Below, in pieces: positions 18,082 through 26,345 of a stretch of DNA of 64,000 nt (the first letter of the stretch is position 1; every line of letters starts with the position of its first letter). Source of the stretch: Ciceribacter lividus (lineage in GTDB: Bacteria; Pseudomonadota; Alphaproteobacteria; Rhizobiales; Rhizobiaceae). The stretch lies in NCBI RefSeq assembly GCF_003337715.1, contig NZ_QPIX01000002.1, forward strand, positions 186,001 through 250,000. The letters are read 5' to 3'. The notes beneath the pieces are model-generated. The model saw only the letters and a program-made list of their open reading frames with translations, did not search any database and was not told where the DNA came from. The position numbers were made by a program, and so were the translations under genes.

Positions 18082-19491
18082 TCAGCGCCGATGCAGCGTC
18101 ACCGGCAGCCCGCCCTTCGGGCGCAGGGTGAGGCGACAGAGCGGTTCCACCTTGTGGTCGGCATCGACACGCACGCGGAAGCGCTGGGCGAGGACCGCAA
18201 GGCAGAGGATCGCTTCGGTGAGGCCGAAATTCATGCCGGGGCAAACCCGTGGACCGCTCGCGAACGGAATATAGCTGTAGGGGACCGGCCGGCGGTCGCC
18301 GAGGAAGCGCTCGGGCCGGAAGAGATGCGGGTCCTCGAAGAGGCTCGGCGTGCGGTGCAGCAGCCAGGGCACGATGAGCACGAGCGACGCCGGTTCGACC
18401 GGCAGGTCGCCGATCGTGTCGGCCTGCTTCGTCTGACGGGCGAGAATCGGCACCGGCGGATAGAGCCGGAGCGTCTCCTCGATCACCGCGCGGCAATAGT
18501 CGAGCTTCGGCACATCGTCGATCGTCGGCGTGCGATCGCCGCAGACGCGGGCGATCTCCTCGTGCACGGCCTGTTCCGCCCAGCCGGCACGCGACAGCAG
18601 GTACCAGGCCCAGGTGAGCGTCGCGGCGGTGGTCTCATGGCCAGCCATGAAGATCGTTGCCGCCTCGTTGCGCAGCGCGACGAGGTCGAGCTTCAGCTCC
18701 GGGCTGCGCTCCTGGCGGCGGATCAGGAGTTCGACCATGGAGTTGTGGTCGCCGCGCCCGGCGAGATGGTCCTCGACCACCTTGTCGATGATCCGGTGGA
18801 TGCGCTTGACCGACCGGCGGAGCGAGGGCGTGCGCAGCACCGGCAGGCCTTCGTCGAAGCCGATGAAATAGCCGAGATTGATGGAGTCGATCAGCGACTG
18901 ATAGCTCGTGAAGGCGTCGGTGACGGCATCGGCGCTCTCCTTGCCGAGATTGTTGCCGAAGACGCTGCGCGAGATGATCTCGGCCGTCAGTCCGGCCATC
19001 TCGTGCAGGACATTGACGCTTGCCCCGTCCGGCATGCTGTTCCAGCGTTCGACGAGCTCGCCGGCGGTCTTCTCCATCACCGGCCCGAAGCTCGGCACAC
19101 GGTTGGTGTGGACGATGTCGTTGACGAGCGCGCGCCGCTGCTTCCAGGTCTCGCCGTCGGAGATGAAGAGGCCGTCGCCGAGCAGGTATTCGAGCGCCCG
19201 GCGCATCTGTGGGCTCTTGCGCTCGTAGTTCTCGTGGCGCTTCACGACGACCTGGCGGATCAGGTCCGGCGCGTTGACGAGCACGATCTGCCGGCCGAGC
19301 ACGCGGGTGGCGGTTACCCGTTCGGTGAAGTCGGCGGGGCGCCAGATCGACAGGAAATCGACCCGGGCCTGCAAGAGGAGCCGCAGCCAGTCGCCGCTCT
19401 TGCCGTCATAATAGGCGGCGTGCGCGGGTTCGAACGAGGTGTCGTTCAGTTTTTCGGTGATTTCGACCGGTCGGGGTCGCCAGGCAAACAT
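18082..19491 (-). CDS. Cytochrome P450
   Basis: A 469-residue P450 monooxygenase. The heme-thiolate motif FASGPRVCPG (Cys417), the I-helix oxygen-binding AGHETT and the K-helix EETLRLYP (ExxR) are all intact, followed by a FRPERF-like segment. No signal peptide or strong membrane anchor is seen. I chose ATG 19491; a TTG at 19527 also opens the frame but lacks a ribosome binding site. Long-chain, CYP4/CYP102-like spacing of motifs suggests a fatty-acid-type substrate but this is not proven. The redox partner is not encoded nearby. Confidence 0.93.
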   Translation of the reverse strand: MFAWRPRPVEITEKLNDTSFEPAHAAYYDGKSGDWLRLLLQARVDFLSIWRPADFTERVTATRVLGRQIVLVNAPDLIRQVVVKRHENYERKSPQMRRALEYLLGDGLFISDGETWKQRRALVNDIVHTNRVPSFGPVMEKTAGELVERWNSMPDGASVNVLHEMAGLTAEIISRSVFGNNLGKESADAVTDAFTSYQSLIDSINLGYFIGFDEGLPVLRTPSLRRSVKRIHRIIDKVVEDHLAGRGDHNSMVELLIRRQERSPELKLDLVALRNEAATIFMAGHETTAATLTWAWYLLSRAGWAEQAVHEEIARVCGDRTPTIDDVPKLDYCRAVIEETLRLYPPVPILARQTKQADTIGDLPVEPASLVLIVPWLLHRTPSLFEDPHLFRPERFLGDRRPVPYSYIPFASGPRVCPGMNFGLTEAILCLAVLAQRFRVRVDADHKVEPLCRLTLRPKGGLPVTLHRR

Positions 19492-19528
19492 TGCGCGATA
19501 GATCCATGGTTGTCGATGAGCAACCAAG

Positions 19529-19558
19529 GATTGACGGGGCGGGTCGGTCCCGTCAATC
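19529..19558. promoter_or_regulatory. Inverted repeat upstream of the P450 gene
   Basis: Perfect 10-base arms GATTGACGGG (19529-19538) and CCCGTCAATC (19549-19558) separated by 10 bases, 37 bases before the P450 ATG. It could be an operator for a dimeric regulator or an RNA hairpin in the leader. No regulator gene lies nearby. Confidence 0.4.
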
Positions 19559-19588
19559 GCGCGGCGCTGAAACTACCACTATCCGCGA

Positions 19589-19618
19589 CGAAAGGGCGCG
19601 GCAAGCCGCGCCCTTTCG
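19589..19618 (-). terminator. Hairpin, likely terminator of the secreted-protein gene
   Basis: Perfect 14-base stem CGAAAGGGCGCGGC (19589-19602) and GCCGCGCCCTTTCG (19605-19618) with a two-base centre, 31 bases downstream of the minus-strand gene ending at 19650. There is no separate T tract beyond the stem, so termination strength is uncertain. Confidence 0.6.
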
Positions 19619-19649
19619 AGAGCAACAAATGATTTGCCGAAAAGGCGCG

Positions 19650-20843
19650 TCAGTCGTTCGCCGTCACCTTGGCGCCGAGCACCTTCGGGAGCGTGTCCGG
19701 CGCACCCATGGCCGCACCCATGATCATCGGGAAGGGCACGGCCTTTTCCGGCGTGGCGGAAATCGTCAGGCTCTTCGGATCGTCGATATAGCTGTTGACG
19801 GCCTCGGAGACCTCATTGGCGAAGGCGCCGAGATTGGCCTGGGCGAGCATCATCGGCACCATGGCCTTCACCATCTGTGCCATTTCCTCACCCGAGGAAC
19901 CTTGCTGCTTGCCGGCGTAGTCCAGGCCGCGGCTGGTGATGCCGTCGTCCTCGAAGCGGATTTCGGCGTTGTTGAAGGACATCTGCTGCATCAGCCCGAG
20001 CATGGCGAGGCCGGCAGCCTGCTGCGCCTGCTCGTTCTGCGGCTGGGACTGCATCGTGCGGGCGGTCTCCTGCAACTGCTTGACGAGGTCCATGGTATAG
20101 CCGGAGACGCTGAAGGCGAGGTTCAGCATGCCGATATTGGCGAAGTCGAAGGCGTATTCCTCGACCTTGATTGTGCCGGTGGCGAGCTCCCAGCTGCCTT
20201 TCACGGTGACTTCGCCGTCGATCGTCTTCAGATTGAGGGCTTCGATGGCTTCCTTGCTCTCGGCGTCCTTGACCAAGGCGAGATCGGCCTTGATGCCGGT
20301 GATGTCGGCCTCGAAGCTCATCGACTCCTCGTCCTCGGCGACATCGAGCGTGCCGCTCGCTTCCTCCATGGAGAAGACTTCCTTGCCGTCGAAGATAACC
20401 TTGATCGGTCCGCTATGGGCCTCTTCGTAGAGCATCATCGAGGAAAGATCGTTGCCTTCGGTGCTGGCGGGCACCCAGACGCCGGCGAGGTAGAGGTCGT
20501 CGACCGTCACGGACGACTTCTCTTCGGTGAAATTGACCGGAGGAAAGTCGATGCGCTCGATGGAATAGGCCCCACCGTCTTCCTCGGAGACATTCGTCAG
20601 CGTCAGGTCACCGAGATTGACGCTCGACTGCTTCTCGCCGAGCGTCGTAAACTTGGCGCCTTTCAGGACGACGTCGCTGCCATCCACCTCGACCGACTCG
20701 GCCGAAATCGTCGCGCTGCCGCTTGCATAGGCGGCATTGATCTTCTTAAGCAGATCCTGACCATCCAGCGCCCAGGCATGGCCGGAGAGAGATGTCAGGA
20801 AGGTTCCGGCGAGGAAAAGCTTGGTCGCCCGGGACTGTGTCAT
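19650..20843 (-). CDS. Secreted protein of unknown function
   Basis: A 397-residue protein with a Sec signal peptide (MTQSRATKLFLAGTFLTSLSGHAWA, cleavage after AWA). The start at ATG 20843 is set by AAGAGGA upstream; earlier in-frame codons to 21008 lack support. The mature part is acidic, rich in Glu, Ser and Val, with repeated strands of the type SVEVDGSDVVLKGAKF, which suggests an all-beta periplasmic protein, and a helical section near residue 300 rich in Gln (QPQNEQAQQAAG). I recognise no family. It diverges from parC and is separated from the P450 by a hairpin. Confidence 0.8.
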   Translation of the reverse strand: MTQSRATKLFLAGTFLTSLSGHAWALDGQDLLKKINAAYASGSATISAESVEVDGSDVVLKGAKFTTLGEKQSSVNLGDLTLTNVSEEDGGAYSIERIDFPPVNFTEEKSSVTVDDLYLAGVWVPASTEGNDLSSMMLYEEAHSGPIKVIFDGKEVFSMEEASGTLDVAEDEESMSFEADITGIKADLALVKDAESKEAIEALNLKTIDGEVTVKGSWELATGTIKVEEYAFDFANIGMLNLAFSVSGYTMDLVKQLQETARTMQSQPQNEQAQQAAGLAMLGLMQQMSFNNAEIRFEDDGITSRGLDYAGKQQGSSGEEMAQMVKAMVPMMLAQANLGAFANEVSEAVNSYIDDPKSLTISATPEKAVPFPMIMGAAMGAPDTLPKVLGAKVTAND

Positions 20844-20934
20844 AATGAATCCTCTTGAAATCGGTGTAATCATTGAAGCTTTTTCGGCGTCGGAGCCTAC
20901 TGTCTGTTTCGGGAGAAGTATAGCGGGAAAGTTG

Positions 20935-20997
20935 GGCCGTTTCGGCAAGGTTAATCGTCCTGCGGACATCGCTGCGGCGCGTTGTCCCGAAACGGCC
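20935..20997. promoter_or_regulatory. Widely spaced inverted repeat between parC and the secreted-protein gene
   Basis: Perfect 11-base arms GGCCGTTTCGG (20935-20945) and CCGAAACGGCC (20987-20997), 41 bases apart, in the divergent intergenic region. A -10-like TATACT for the minus-strand gene (plus coordinates 20918-20923) lies just beside one arm. Function unknown. Confidence 0.35.
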
Positions 20998-21061
20998 GTA
21001 ATCCACAATCGGATCGGCCGGATTCCTTGCCGTCCGGGGTCATCTCCGCTAGCAAGGGGGC

Positions 21062-23338
21062 ATGGGAAAGAGCCTTTTGCCGCCCGGTGACGGCGGCGAC
21101 AATATTCAACCGGTGGATTTGAGGGCAGCGCTCGAAGAGCGCTACCTTGCCTATGCGCTGTCGACGATCATGCACCGCGCGCTCCCCGACGTGCGCGACG
21201 GTCTGAAGCCGGTGCACCGGCGCATCATCCATGCGATGAGCGAGATGGGCATCCGGCCGAACTCGGCGTTCAAGAAGTGCGCCCGCATCGTCGGCGACGT
21301 CATCGGTAAGTTCCATCCACACGGCGACCAGTCGGTCTACGACGCGCTGGTGCGTCTCGCGCAGGATTTCTCGCAGCGTTATCCCGTCGTGGACGGGCAG
21401 GGCAATTTCGGCAACATCGACGGCGACAGCGCCGCCGCCTATCGTTACACCGAAGCGCGGATGACCGAGGTCGCGGCGCTTCTGCTCGAAGGTATCGACC
21501 AGGACGCCGTCGACTTCCGCCCGACCTACAACGAGGAAGACGAGGAGCCGGTCGTTCTGCCGGGCGCCTTCCCGAACCTTCTCGCCAACGGCTCCTCCGG
21601 GATCGCCGTCGGCATGGCGACCTCCATTCCCTCGCACAATGTCCATGAGATCTGCGACGCGGCGCTCTATCTCATCAAGAATCCCGGCGCCACCGTCGAG
21701 GAACTGATCGCCGATCCGGCGAACCCGCAGCGCGGCGGCATCGAAGGCCCGGATTTCCCGACCGGCGGCATCATCATCGAGAGCCGCGAAAGCATGGTCG
21801 AGACGTATCGCACCGGCCGCGGCGGTTTTCGCGTCAGGGCGAAGTGGGAGACCGAAGACCTCGGCCGCGGCGGCTACCAGATCGTCGTCACGCAGATTCC
21901 CTACCAGGTGCAGAAGTCGCGGCTCATCGAGAAGATCGCCGAGCTGCTGATCGCGCGCAGGCTGCCGCTGCTGGAGGATATCCGCGACGAGTCGGCCGAG
22001 GACGTGCGCATCGTGCTGGTGCCGAAAAGCCGCACCGTCGACGCCACGCTGCTGATGGAGTCGCTGTTCAAGCTGACGGAACTCGAAAGCCGCATTCCGC
22101 TGAACATGAACGTGCTCTCGATGGGCAAGGTGCCGAAGGTCATGGCCCTGAATGAGGTCCTGACCGAATGGCTCGACCACCGCAAGGACGTGCTGGTGCG
22201 CCGTTCGCGCTTCAGGCTCGCGGCGATCGACCGGCGTCTCGAAATCCTCGGCGGCCTGCTGATCGCCTATCTCAACCTCGACGAAGTGATCCGCATCATC
22301 CGCGAGGAGGACGAGCCGAAGCCGGTCCTGATCGCGAGATGGGACCTGACCGACGTCCAGGCCGAGGCGATCCTCAACATGCGGCTGCGCAATCTGCGCA
22401 AGCTCGAGGAATTCGAGATCCGCAAGGAGCACGAGGAACTCTCCGCCGAGAAGGCCGAGATCGAGTCGCTGCTCGCCTCGGACGACAAGCAGTGGCAGAC
22501 GGTTGCCTGGGAGATCGGCGAGGTCAAGAAGAAGTATGCCAAGGCGACGGAACTCGGTCGCCGCCGCACCACCTTCTCGAATGCACCGGAGGCCGATATC
22601 GAGGCGATCCAGCAGGCGATGATCGAGAAGGAACCGATCACCGTCGTCGTCTCGGAAAAGGGATGGATCCGCGCCCTCAAGGGCCATATCTCGGATACGT
22701 CGAGCCTCACCTTCAAGGAGGGCGACGGCCTCAGGGTCGCGTTTCCGGCACAGACGACCGACAAGATCCTGCTCGTCACCACCGGCGGCAAGGTCTTCAC
22801 GCTCGGCGGAGACAAGTTGCCCGGTGGCCGCGGCCACGGCGAGCCGATCCGCATCATGGTCGACATGGAGAACGATCAGGATGTGCTGACGGCCTTCGTG
22901 CACGACCCCTCGCGCAAGCTCCTGCTCGCCTCCACGGCAGGCAATGGTTTCGTGATCCCGGAAAGCGAGATGGTCGCCAATACCCGCAAGGGCAAGCAGA
23001 TCATGAACGTCGGCATGCCGGACGAGACGAAGCTCGTCGTGCCCGTCACCGGCGACCATGTCGCCGTCGTCGGCGAGAACCGCAAGCTTCTGGTCTTCCC
23101 GCTCATGCAGGTGCCGGAGATGTCGCGCGGCAAGGGCGTGCGCCTGCAGCGCTACAAGGACGGCGGCATCTCGGACGTGAAGTGCTTCGCGATCGCCGAC
23201 GGTCTGACCTGGGAGGACAGCGCCGGCCGCGTCTTCACCAAGAGCAAGGACGAACTGGTCGAGTGGATGGGCGACCGCGCCTCCGCCGGACGGCTGGTGC
23301 CAAAGGGCTTCCCGCGGAGCGGCAAGTTCTCCGGCTGA
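21062..23338 (+). CDS. parC: DNA topoisomerase IV subunit A
   Basis: ParC is the DNA-cleaving subunit of topoisomerase IV, which decatenates daughter chromosomes. The 758-residue length and lack of a GyrA-box (QRRGGKG) separate it from GyrA. The catalytic tyrosine is Tyr129 in [11 protein letters not shown]; the quinolone-pocket region [14 protein letters not shown] (about residues 85-98) is intact. A long coiled-coil ([13 protein letters not shown]) and a C-terminal beta-pinwheel follow. Its stop lies two bases from the convergent doc gene, leaving no room for a terminator. Confidence 0.96.
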   Translation: MGKSLLPPGDGGDNIQPVDLRAALEERYLAYALSTIMHRALPDVRDGLKPVHRRIIHAMSEMGIRPNSAFKKCARIVGDVIGKFHPHGDQSVYDALVRLAQDFSQRYPVVDGQGNFGNIDGDSAAAYRYTEARMTEVAALLLEGIDQDAVDFRPTYNEEDEEPVVLPGAFPNLLANGSSGIAVGMATSIPSHNVHEICDAALYLIKNPGATVEELIADPANPQRGGIEGPDFPTGGIIIESRESMVETYRTGRGGFRVRAKWETEDLGRGGYQIVVTQIPYQVQKSRLIEKIAELLIARRLPLLEDIRDESAEDVRIVLVPKSRTVDATLLMESLFKLTELESRIPLNMNVLSMGKVPKVMALNEVLTEWLDHRKDVLVRRSRFRLAAIDRRLEILGGLLIAYLNLDEVIRIIREEDEPKPVLIARWDLTDVQAEAILNMRLRNLRKLEEFEIRKEHEELSAEKAEIESLLASDDKQWQTVAWEIGEVKKKYAKATELGRRRTTFSNAPEADIEAIQQAMIEKEPITVVVSEKGWIRALKGHISDTSSLTFKEGDGLRVAFPAQTTDKILLVTTGGKVFTLGGDKLPGGRGHGEPIRIMVDMENDQDVLTAFVHDPSRKLLLASTAGNGFVIPESEMVANTRKGKQIMNVGMPDETKLVVPVTGDHVAVVGENRKLLVFPLMQVPEMSRGKGVRLQRYKDGGISDVKCFAIADGLTWEDSAGRVFTKSKDELVEWMGDRASAGRLVPKGFPRSGKFSG

Positions 23339-23340
23339 GA

Positions 23341-23730
23341 TCAGCGACGGGGCAGGGTGTGATCGGCTAGAAAACGCCGGGCACCGTCCTCGTCGATCTC
23401 GCCGGCCGCGACGGCCATGACGAAGGCGTAGAGTTCGGCGTCGGTTGCCTCGATCTCGTAGCCGTTTTCGATCAGAAAGACGGCGGCAGTCACGATCGCG
23501 ATACGCTTGTTCCCGTCGATAAAAGCGTGATTTCTCGCCAATCCGAAAAGGTAGGACGCGGCCAGTTCGCAAGGGTCGCTGGAGCCGTAATGCGCGCGGT
23601 GGACGGGCCGTGCCAGTGCCGACTCCAGAGCCCCGCCGTCACGCAGGCCGTCGGCGCCACCGAAACGCTCGATCTGCATCCGATGCAAGGCCTCGACGAG
23701 AGGGCGTGAAAGAAAGACGAAGTCCGTCAT
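23341..23730 (-). CDS. doc: Doc/Fic-family toxin of a type II toxin-antitoxin module
   Basis: A 129-residue Doc protein. The Fic-like motif HAFIDGNKR (residues 68-76) fits the Doc signature HxFx(N/D)(A/G)NKR. Doc toxins phosphorylate EF-Tu and stop translation. The ATG overlaps the antitoxin stop by four bases, giving coupled translation. The usual Phd antitoxin is replaced here by an AbrB/MazE-type protein. It ends almost against parC on the other strand. Confidence 0.92.
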   Translation of the reverse strand: MTDFVFLSRPLVEALHRMQIERFGGADGLRDGGALESALARPVHRAHYGSSDPCELAASYLFGLARNHAFIDGNKRIAIVTAAVFLIENGYEIEATDAELYAFVMAVAAGEIDEDGARRFLADHTLPRR

Positions 23731-23948
23731 TCCGCAAGCTTCTTCAGCGCAGTCTTGTATTTCTCCATGAAACGCTCGGCGTGAGCGATCTGCCGCGCGA
23801 AGTCATCATCCGTGGACCTCAGCAGCAAGCCGTCCTGATTTTCGGTCAGCTCGACGATGTCGCCCGCCTTGAGGCCCAGCCGGTCGAGGACTTCCTTCGG
23901 GATGATGATGCCTTCCGAATTGCCGATCTTGCGAATGGTGATGTTCAT
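23727..23948 (-). CDS. AbrB/MazE-type antitoxin
   Basis: A 73-residue swapped-hairpin AbrB-family DNA-binding protein. The N-terminal half (IRKIGNSEGIIIPKEVLDRL) is the typical MazE/AbrB DNA-binding strand set; the charged C-terminal half (FARQIAHAERFMEKYKTAL) should form the toxin-neutralising helix. It precedes and overlaps doc, as expected for an antitoxin. A 21-base imperfect palindrome 15 bases upstream of its ATG is the likely autoregulatory operator. Confidence 0.92.
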   Translation of the reverse strand: MNITIRKIGNSEGIIIPKEVLDRLGLKAGDIVELTENQDGLLLRSTDDDFARQIAHAERFMEKYKTALKKLAE

Positions 23949-23962
23949 GGCCGTGATCCTGG

Positions 23963-24003
23963 TGTTGCAACGACGTTATAACATGGCTATCGTCTTGCCG
24001 TAA
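23963..24003 (-). promoter_or_regulatory. Promoter and palindromic operator of the antitoxin-toxin operon
   Basis: Plus-strand 23963-23983 reads TGTT-GC-AACG-A-CGTT-AT-AACA: outer TGTT/AACA and inner AACG/CGTT arms are perfectly symmetric around one base. On the minus strand it contains a -10-like TATAAC (plus 23975-23980), 17 bases from a weak -35 TTACGG (plus 23998-24003). A repressor on the palindrome would cover the -10. Confidence 0.55.
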
Positions 24004-24200
24004 GACAAAGCCACGCCCTTCTGCCTTGCCCTTGTGCAGGGCGCGGCGGTTCGCCAGCTCCGGAATCGGGGCAATCGCCGTTCGGCGGCTCCACCGTCAA
24101 TATTGCCGGTGAGTTTTCCTCTCGTAGGGGTTGATCGCCGCCGCCGTATCGTTATCCTTCGGTTGTATCATTTCTCCTTTGATCGACGGAAGGTAGCCGG

Positions 24201-25316
24201 ATGCTGACGCGACGTGGAATCTTGACCGGAGGCTCCGCGGCACTGGCGCTCGGCGGCGCCGGCATCGTCGTGGAGGCGAGGCGCGCGGCCGCTCGCTACG
24301 CCCGCTATTCCAGGGATCTGCGCGTTCCGCTGATGCCACCAGTAACGGATCGCGGCCTCGTTCGTTATGCCACGCTCGCAGCCAACGGGCACAATACGCA
24401 GCCGTGGCGCTTTCAGATGTCGGATCGCGGCATTGCCATCCGGCCGGACTTCTCCCGTCGCACGCCGGTCGTCGATCCTGACGATCACCATCTCTATGTC
24501 AGCCTCGGCTGCGCCGTCGAGAATCTCGCCATCGCCGCGATCGCGACGGGCCGCCCCGGCGCGGTCGCGGTGACGCGGGACGATAATGAAACGGGAGCAT
24601 CGCTGGCTTTCATCAGCGATGGTATGGCGGCCGATCCCGATACTTGGAAGATGTTCACCGCCATCCCGAGGAGACAGTCGACACGCAGCGTCTATGACGG
24701 CCGGCCGGTGCCATCCGCCGACCTCGAGCGACTCCGCAAGAGTGCCGATGTCGATGGCGTCCATCTGGCTCTGCTGACCGATCAGGGTGCGGTCGGCCGG
24801 ATGCGGGACCTCGTGATCGCCGGCAACGACGCGCAGATGGCGGATCGTGCCTTCGTCGCCGAACTCAAGCGATGGATCCGCTTCAGCCCCTCGGCGGCAA
24901 TCGGGAGGGGGGACGGACTGTACGCCGCGGCGAGCGGCAATCCGGCCCTGCCGGAGTGGCTCGGGCCGCACGCCTTCGAGATGGCGTTCAAGCCCCGCTC
25001 CGAGGCCGACAAGTACGCGCGCCAGATGGACAGCTCCGCGGGAATTGCGGTCTTCTCCGCCGCGCCGGAAAATCCGGCCGGATGGATCGCCGCAGGACGC
25101 GCCTGCCAGCGCTTCTGCCTGACGGCGACGGCGCTCGGCATCCGGACCGCATTCGTCAACCAGCCGGTGGAGGTCGCCGCGCTGCGTGCCGATGTGGCGA
25201 GTGTCGCGGGACTGGACGGACGCCGTCCCGATCTCGTACTCCGCTTCGGCTATGCGCCGGCCTTGCCCTATTCGCCGCGTCGGCCCGTGGAGGCCGTCAT
25301 CCTGCGCAACGCCTGA
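24201..25316 (+). CDS. Acg-like nitroreductase-family protein, probable Tat substrate
   Basis: A 371-residue nitroreductase-fold flavoprotein resembling Acg-type members of Mycobacterium, with LAANGHNTQPWRFQ around residue 65 (the NTQPW FMN-binding motif) and a late FCLTATALGIRTAFVNQP segment. The N-terminus LTRRGILTGGSAALALGG is a probable twin-arginine signal, which would place it in the periplasm. SD GGAAGG lies upstream of ATG 24201. Acg proteins may bind rather than turn over flavin, so an FMN storage role is possible. It is flanked by the toxin-antitoxin module and the convergent bpt gene. Confidence 0.82.
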   Translation: MLTRRGILTGGSAALALGGAGIVVEARRAAARYARYSRDLRVPLMPPVTDRGLVRYATLAANGHNTQPWRFQMSDRGIAIRPDFSRRTPVVDPDDHHLYVSLGCAVENLAIAAIATGRPGAVAVTRDDNETGASLAFISDGMAADPDTWKMFTAIPRRQSTRSVYDGRPVPSADLERLRKSADVDGVHLALLTDQGAVGRMRDLVIAGNDAQMADRAFVAELKRWIRFSPSAAIGRGDGLYAAASGNPALPEWLGPHAFEMAFKPRSEADKYARQMDSSAGIAVFSAAPENPAGWIAAGRACQRFCLTATALGIRTAFVNQPVEVAALRADVASVAGLDGRRPDLVLRFGYAPALPYSPRRPVEAVILRNA

Positions 25317-25550
25317 GCCCAGACGCCGGGCTGTCCGCGGCGGCAGATCCGGAACGGCAGCCGGCCGTCACCGGTGCGGTACGGCGGGCGTGACTCGGTT
25401 GGATCTTGTCGCCGGAGGGGAGGGATTTCCGTCGTGGAGCCTACCCGCAAGGCCGTGGCGACGCACCCGGAGTAAAGATCCGCCGCGTCCCGAAGGGATA
25501 TGGCGAAAATCGCCCATGTCGGCGCTGCAAAACCGCGACGGAAACCGGCC

Positions 25551-26318
25551 CTAGTCGTCGGAGGTTTCGGAGGGTGTGTAACGCTGCCAGCCCTGGCTCA
25601 GGAGGTGCTCCTGTGGCTGGAAGCGGATCTTGTAGCCCATTTTGTCGGATCCCTTGACCCAGTAACCGAGATAGACATGCGGCAGGCCGAGCGCCTTCGC
25701 CCGGTTGACGTGGTCGAGGACCATCAGTGTGCCGAGCGAGCGTTGCTCCATGGCCGGATTGAAGAACGAGTAGACCATGGACAGCCCGTCGCTCATGAGA
25801 TCGCTGAGCGCGACCGCGACCAGTTCGCCCTTCGGCTGCCCCTTCAGCCCGTCGCCGGGTGCGCGCAGGCGGTATTCGATGATCCTGGTCTGCACATGGG
25901 TGTCCTCGACCATGATCGCATAGTCGAGTGCCGTCATGTCGGACATGCCGCCGCTCTGGTGGCGATGATCGAGGTAACGGCGGAAGAGGCTGAATTGTTC
26001 GGAGGAGGGCTGCGCCGGACAAGCCGTCGCGACGATGTCGCGATTGGCGGCGAGCACCCGACGGAAGGAGCGGCCGGGCGTGAATTCCTGGGCCAGGATA
26101 CGCACGGAGATGCAGGCGCGGCAGGATTCGCAGGCTGGCCGGTAGGCGATGTTCTGCGAGCGGCGAAAACCGCCCTGCGTCAGAAGGTCGTTCATCTCGG
26201 TCGCCCGCGGTCCGACGAGATGGGTGAAGACCTTTCGCTCCTTCTCACCCGGCAGGTAGGGACACGGCGCCGGCGCCGTGAGGTAGAACTGCGGGGAAGG
26301 GGACGTCTGGGTGTTCAT
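25551..26318 (-). CDS. bpt: Aspartate/glutamate leucyltransferase
   Basis: Bpt transfers leucine from Leu-tRNA to proteins with N-terminal Asp or Glu, marking them for the ClpS/ClpAP N-degron pathway. The 255-residue length is typical. The N-terminal cysteine motif [16 protein letters not shown] (about residues 58-73) and the C-terminal [14 protein letters not shown] segment are conserved in the Bpt/ATE family. It lies 27 bases downstream of the SLC13 transporter and is probably cotranscribed with it. The hemB / RDD / bpt / parC order looks like a conserved rhizobial arrangement (inference). Confidence 0.94.
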   Translation of the reverse strand: MNTQTSPSPQFYLTAPAPCPYLPGEKERKVFTHLVGPRATEMNDLLTQGGFRRSQNIAYRPACESCRACISVRILAQEFTPGRSFRRVLAANRDIVATACPAQPSSEQFSLFRRYLDHRHQSGGMSDMTALDYAIMVEDTHVQTRIIEYRLRAPGDGLKGQPKGELVAVALSDLMSDGLSMVYSFFNPAMEQRSLGTLMVLDHVNRAKALGLPHVYLGYWVKGSDKMGYKIRFQPQEHLLSQGWQRYTPSETSDD

Positions 26319-26345
26319 CGTGGCCGGGGCCCGATCCTTTCGCGG

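Noticed and set aside
20951..23572. An 873-codon minus-strand open frame opposite parC
   Set aside because: Composition is that of a reverse-frame shadow; parC on the plus strand is complete and conserved.
25317..25550. Possible small gene between the nitroreductase and bpt genes
   Set aside because: Frames here run into bpt antisense and lack a ribosome binding site or typical composition; I see no gene or clear terminator.
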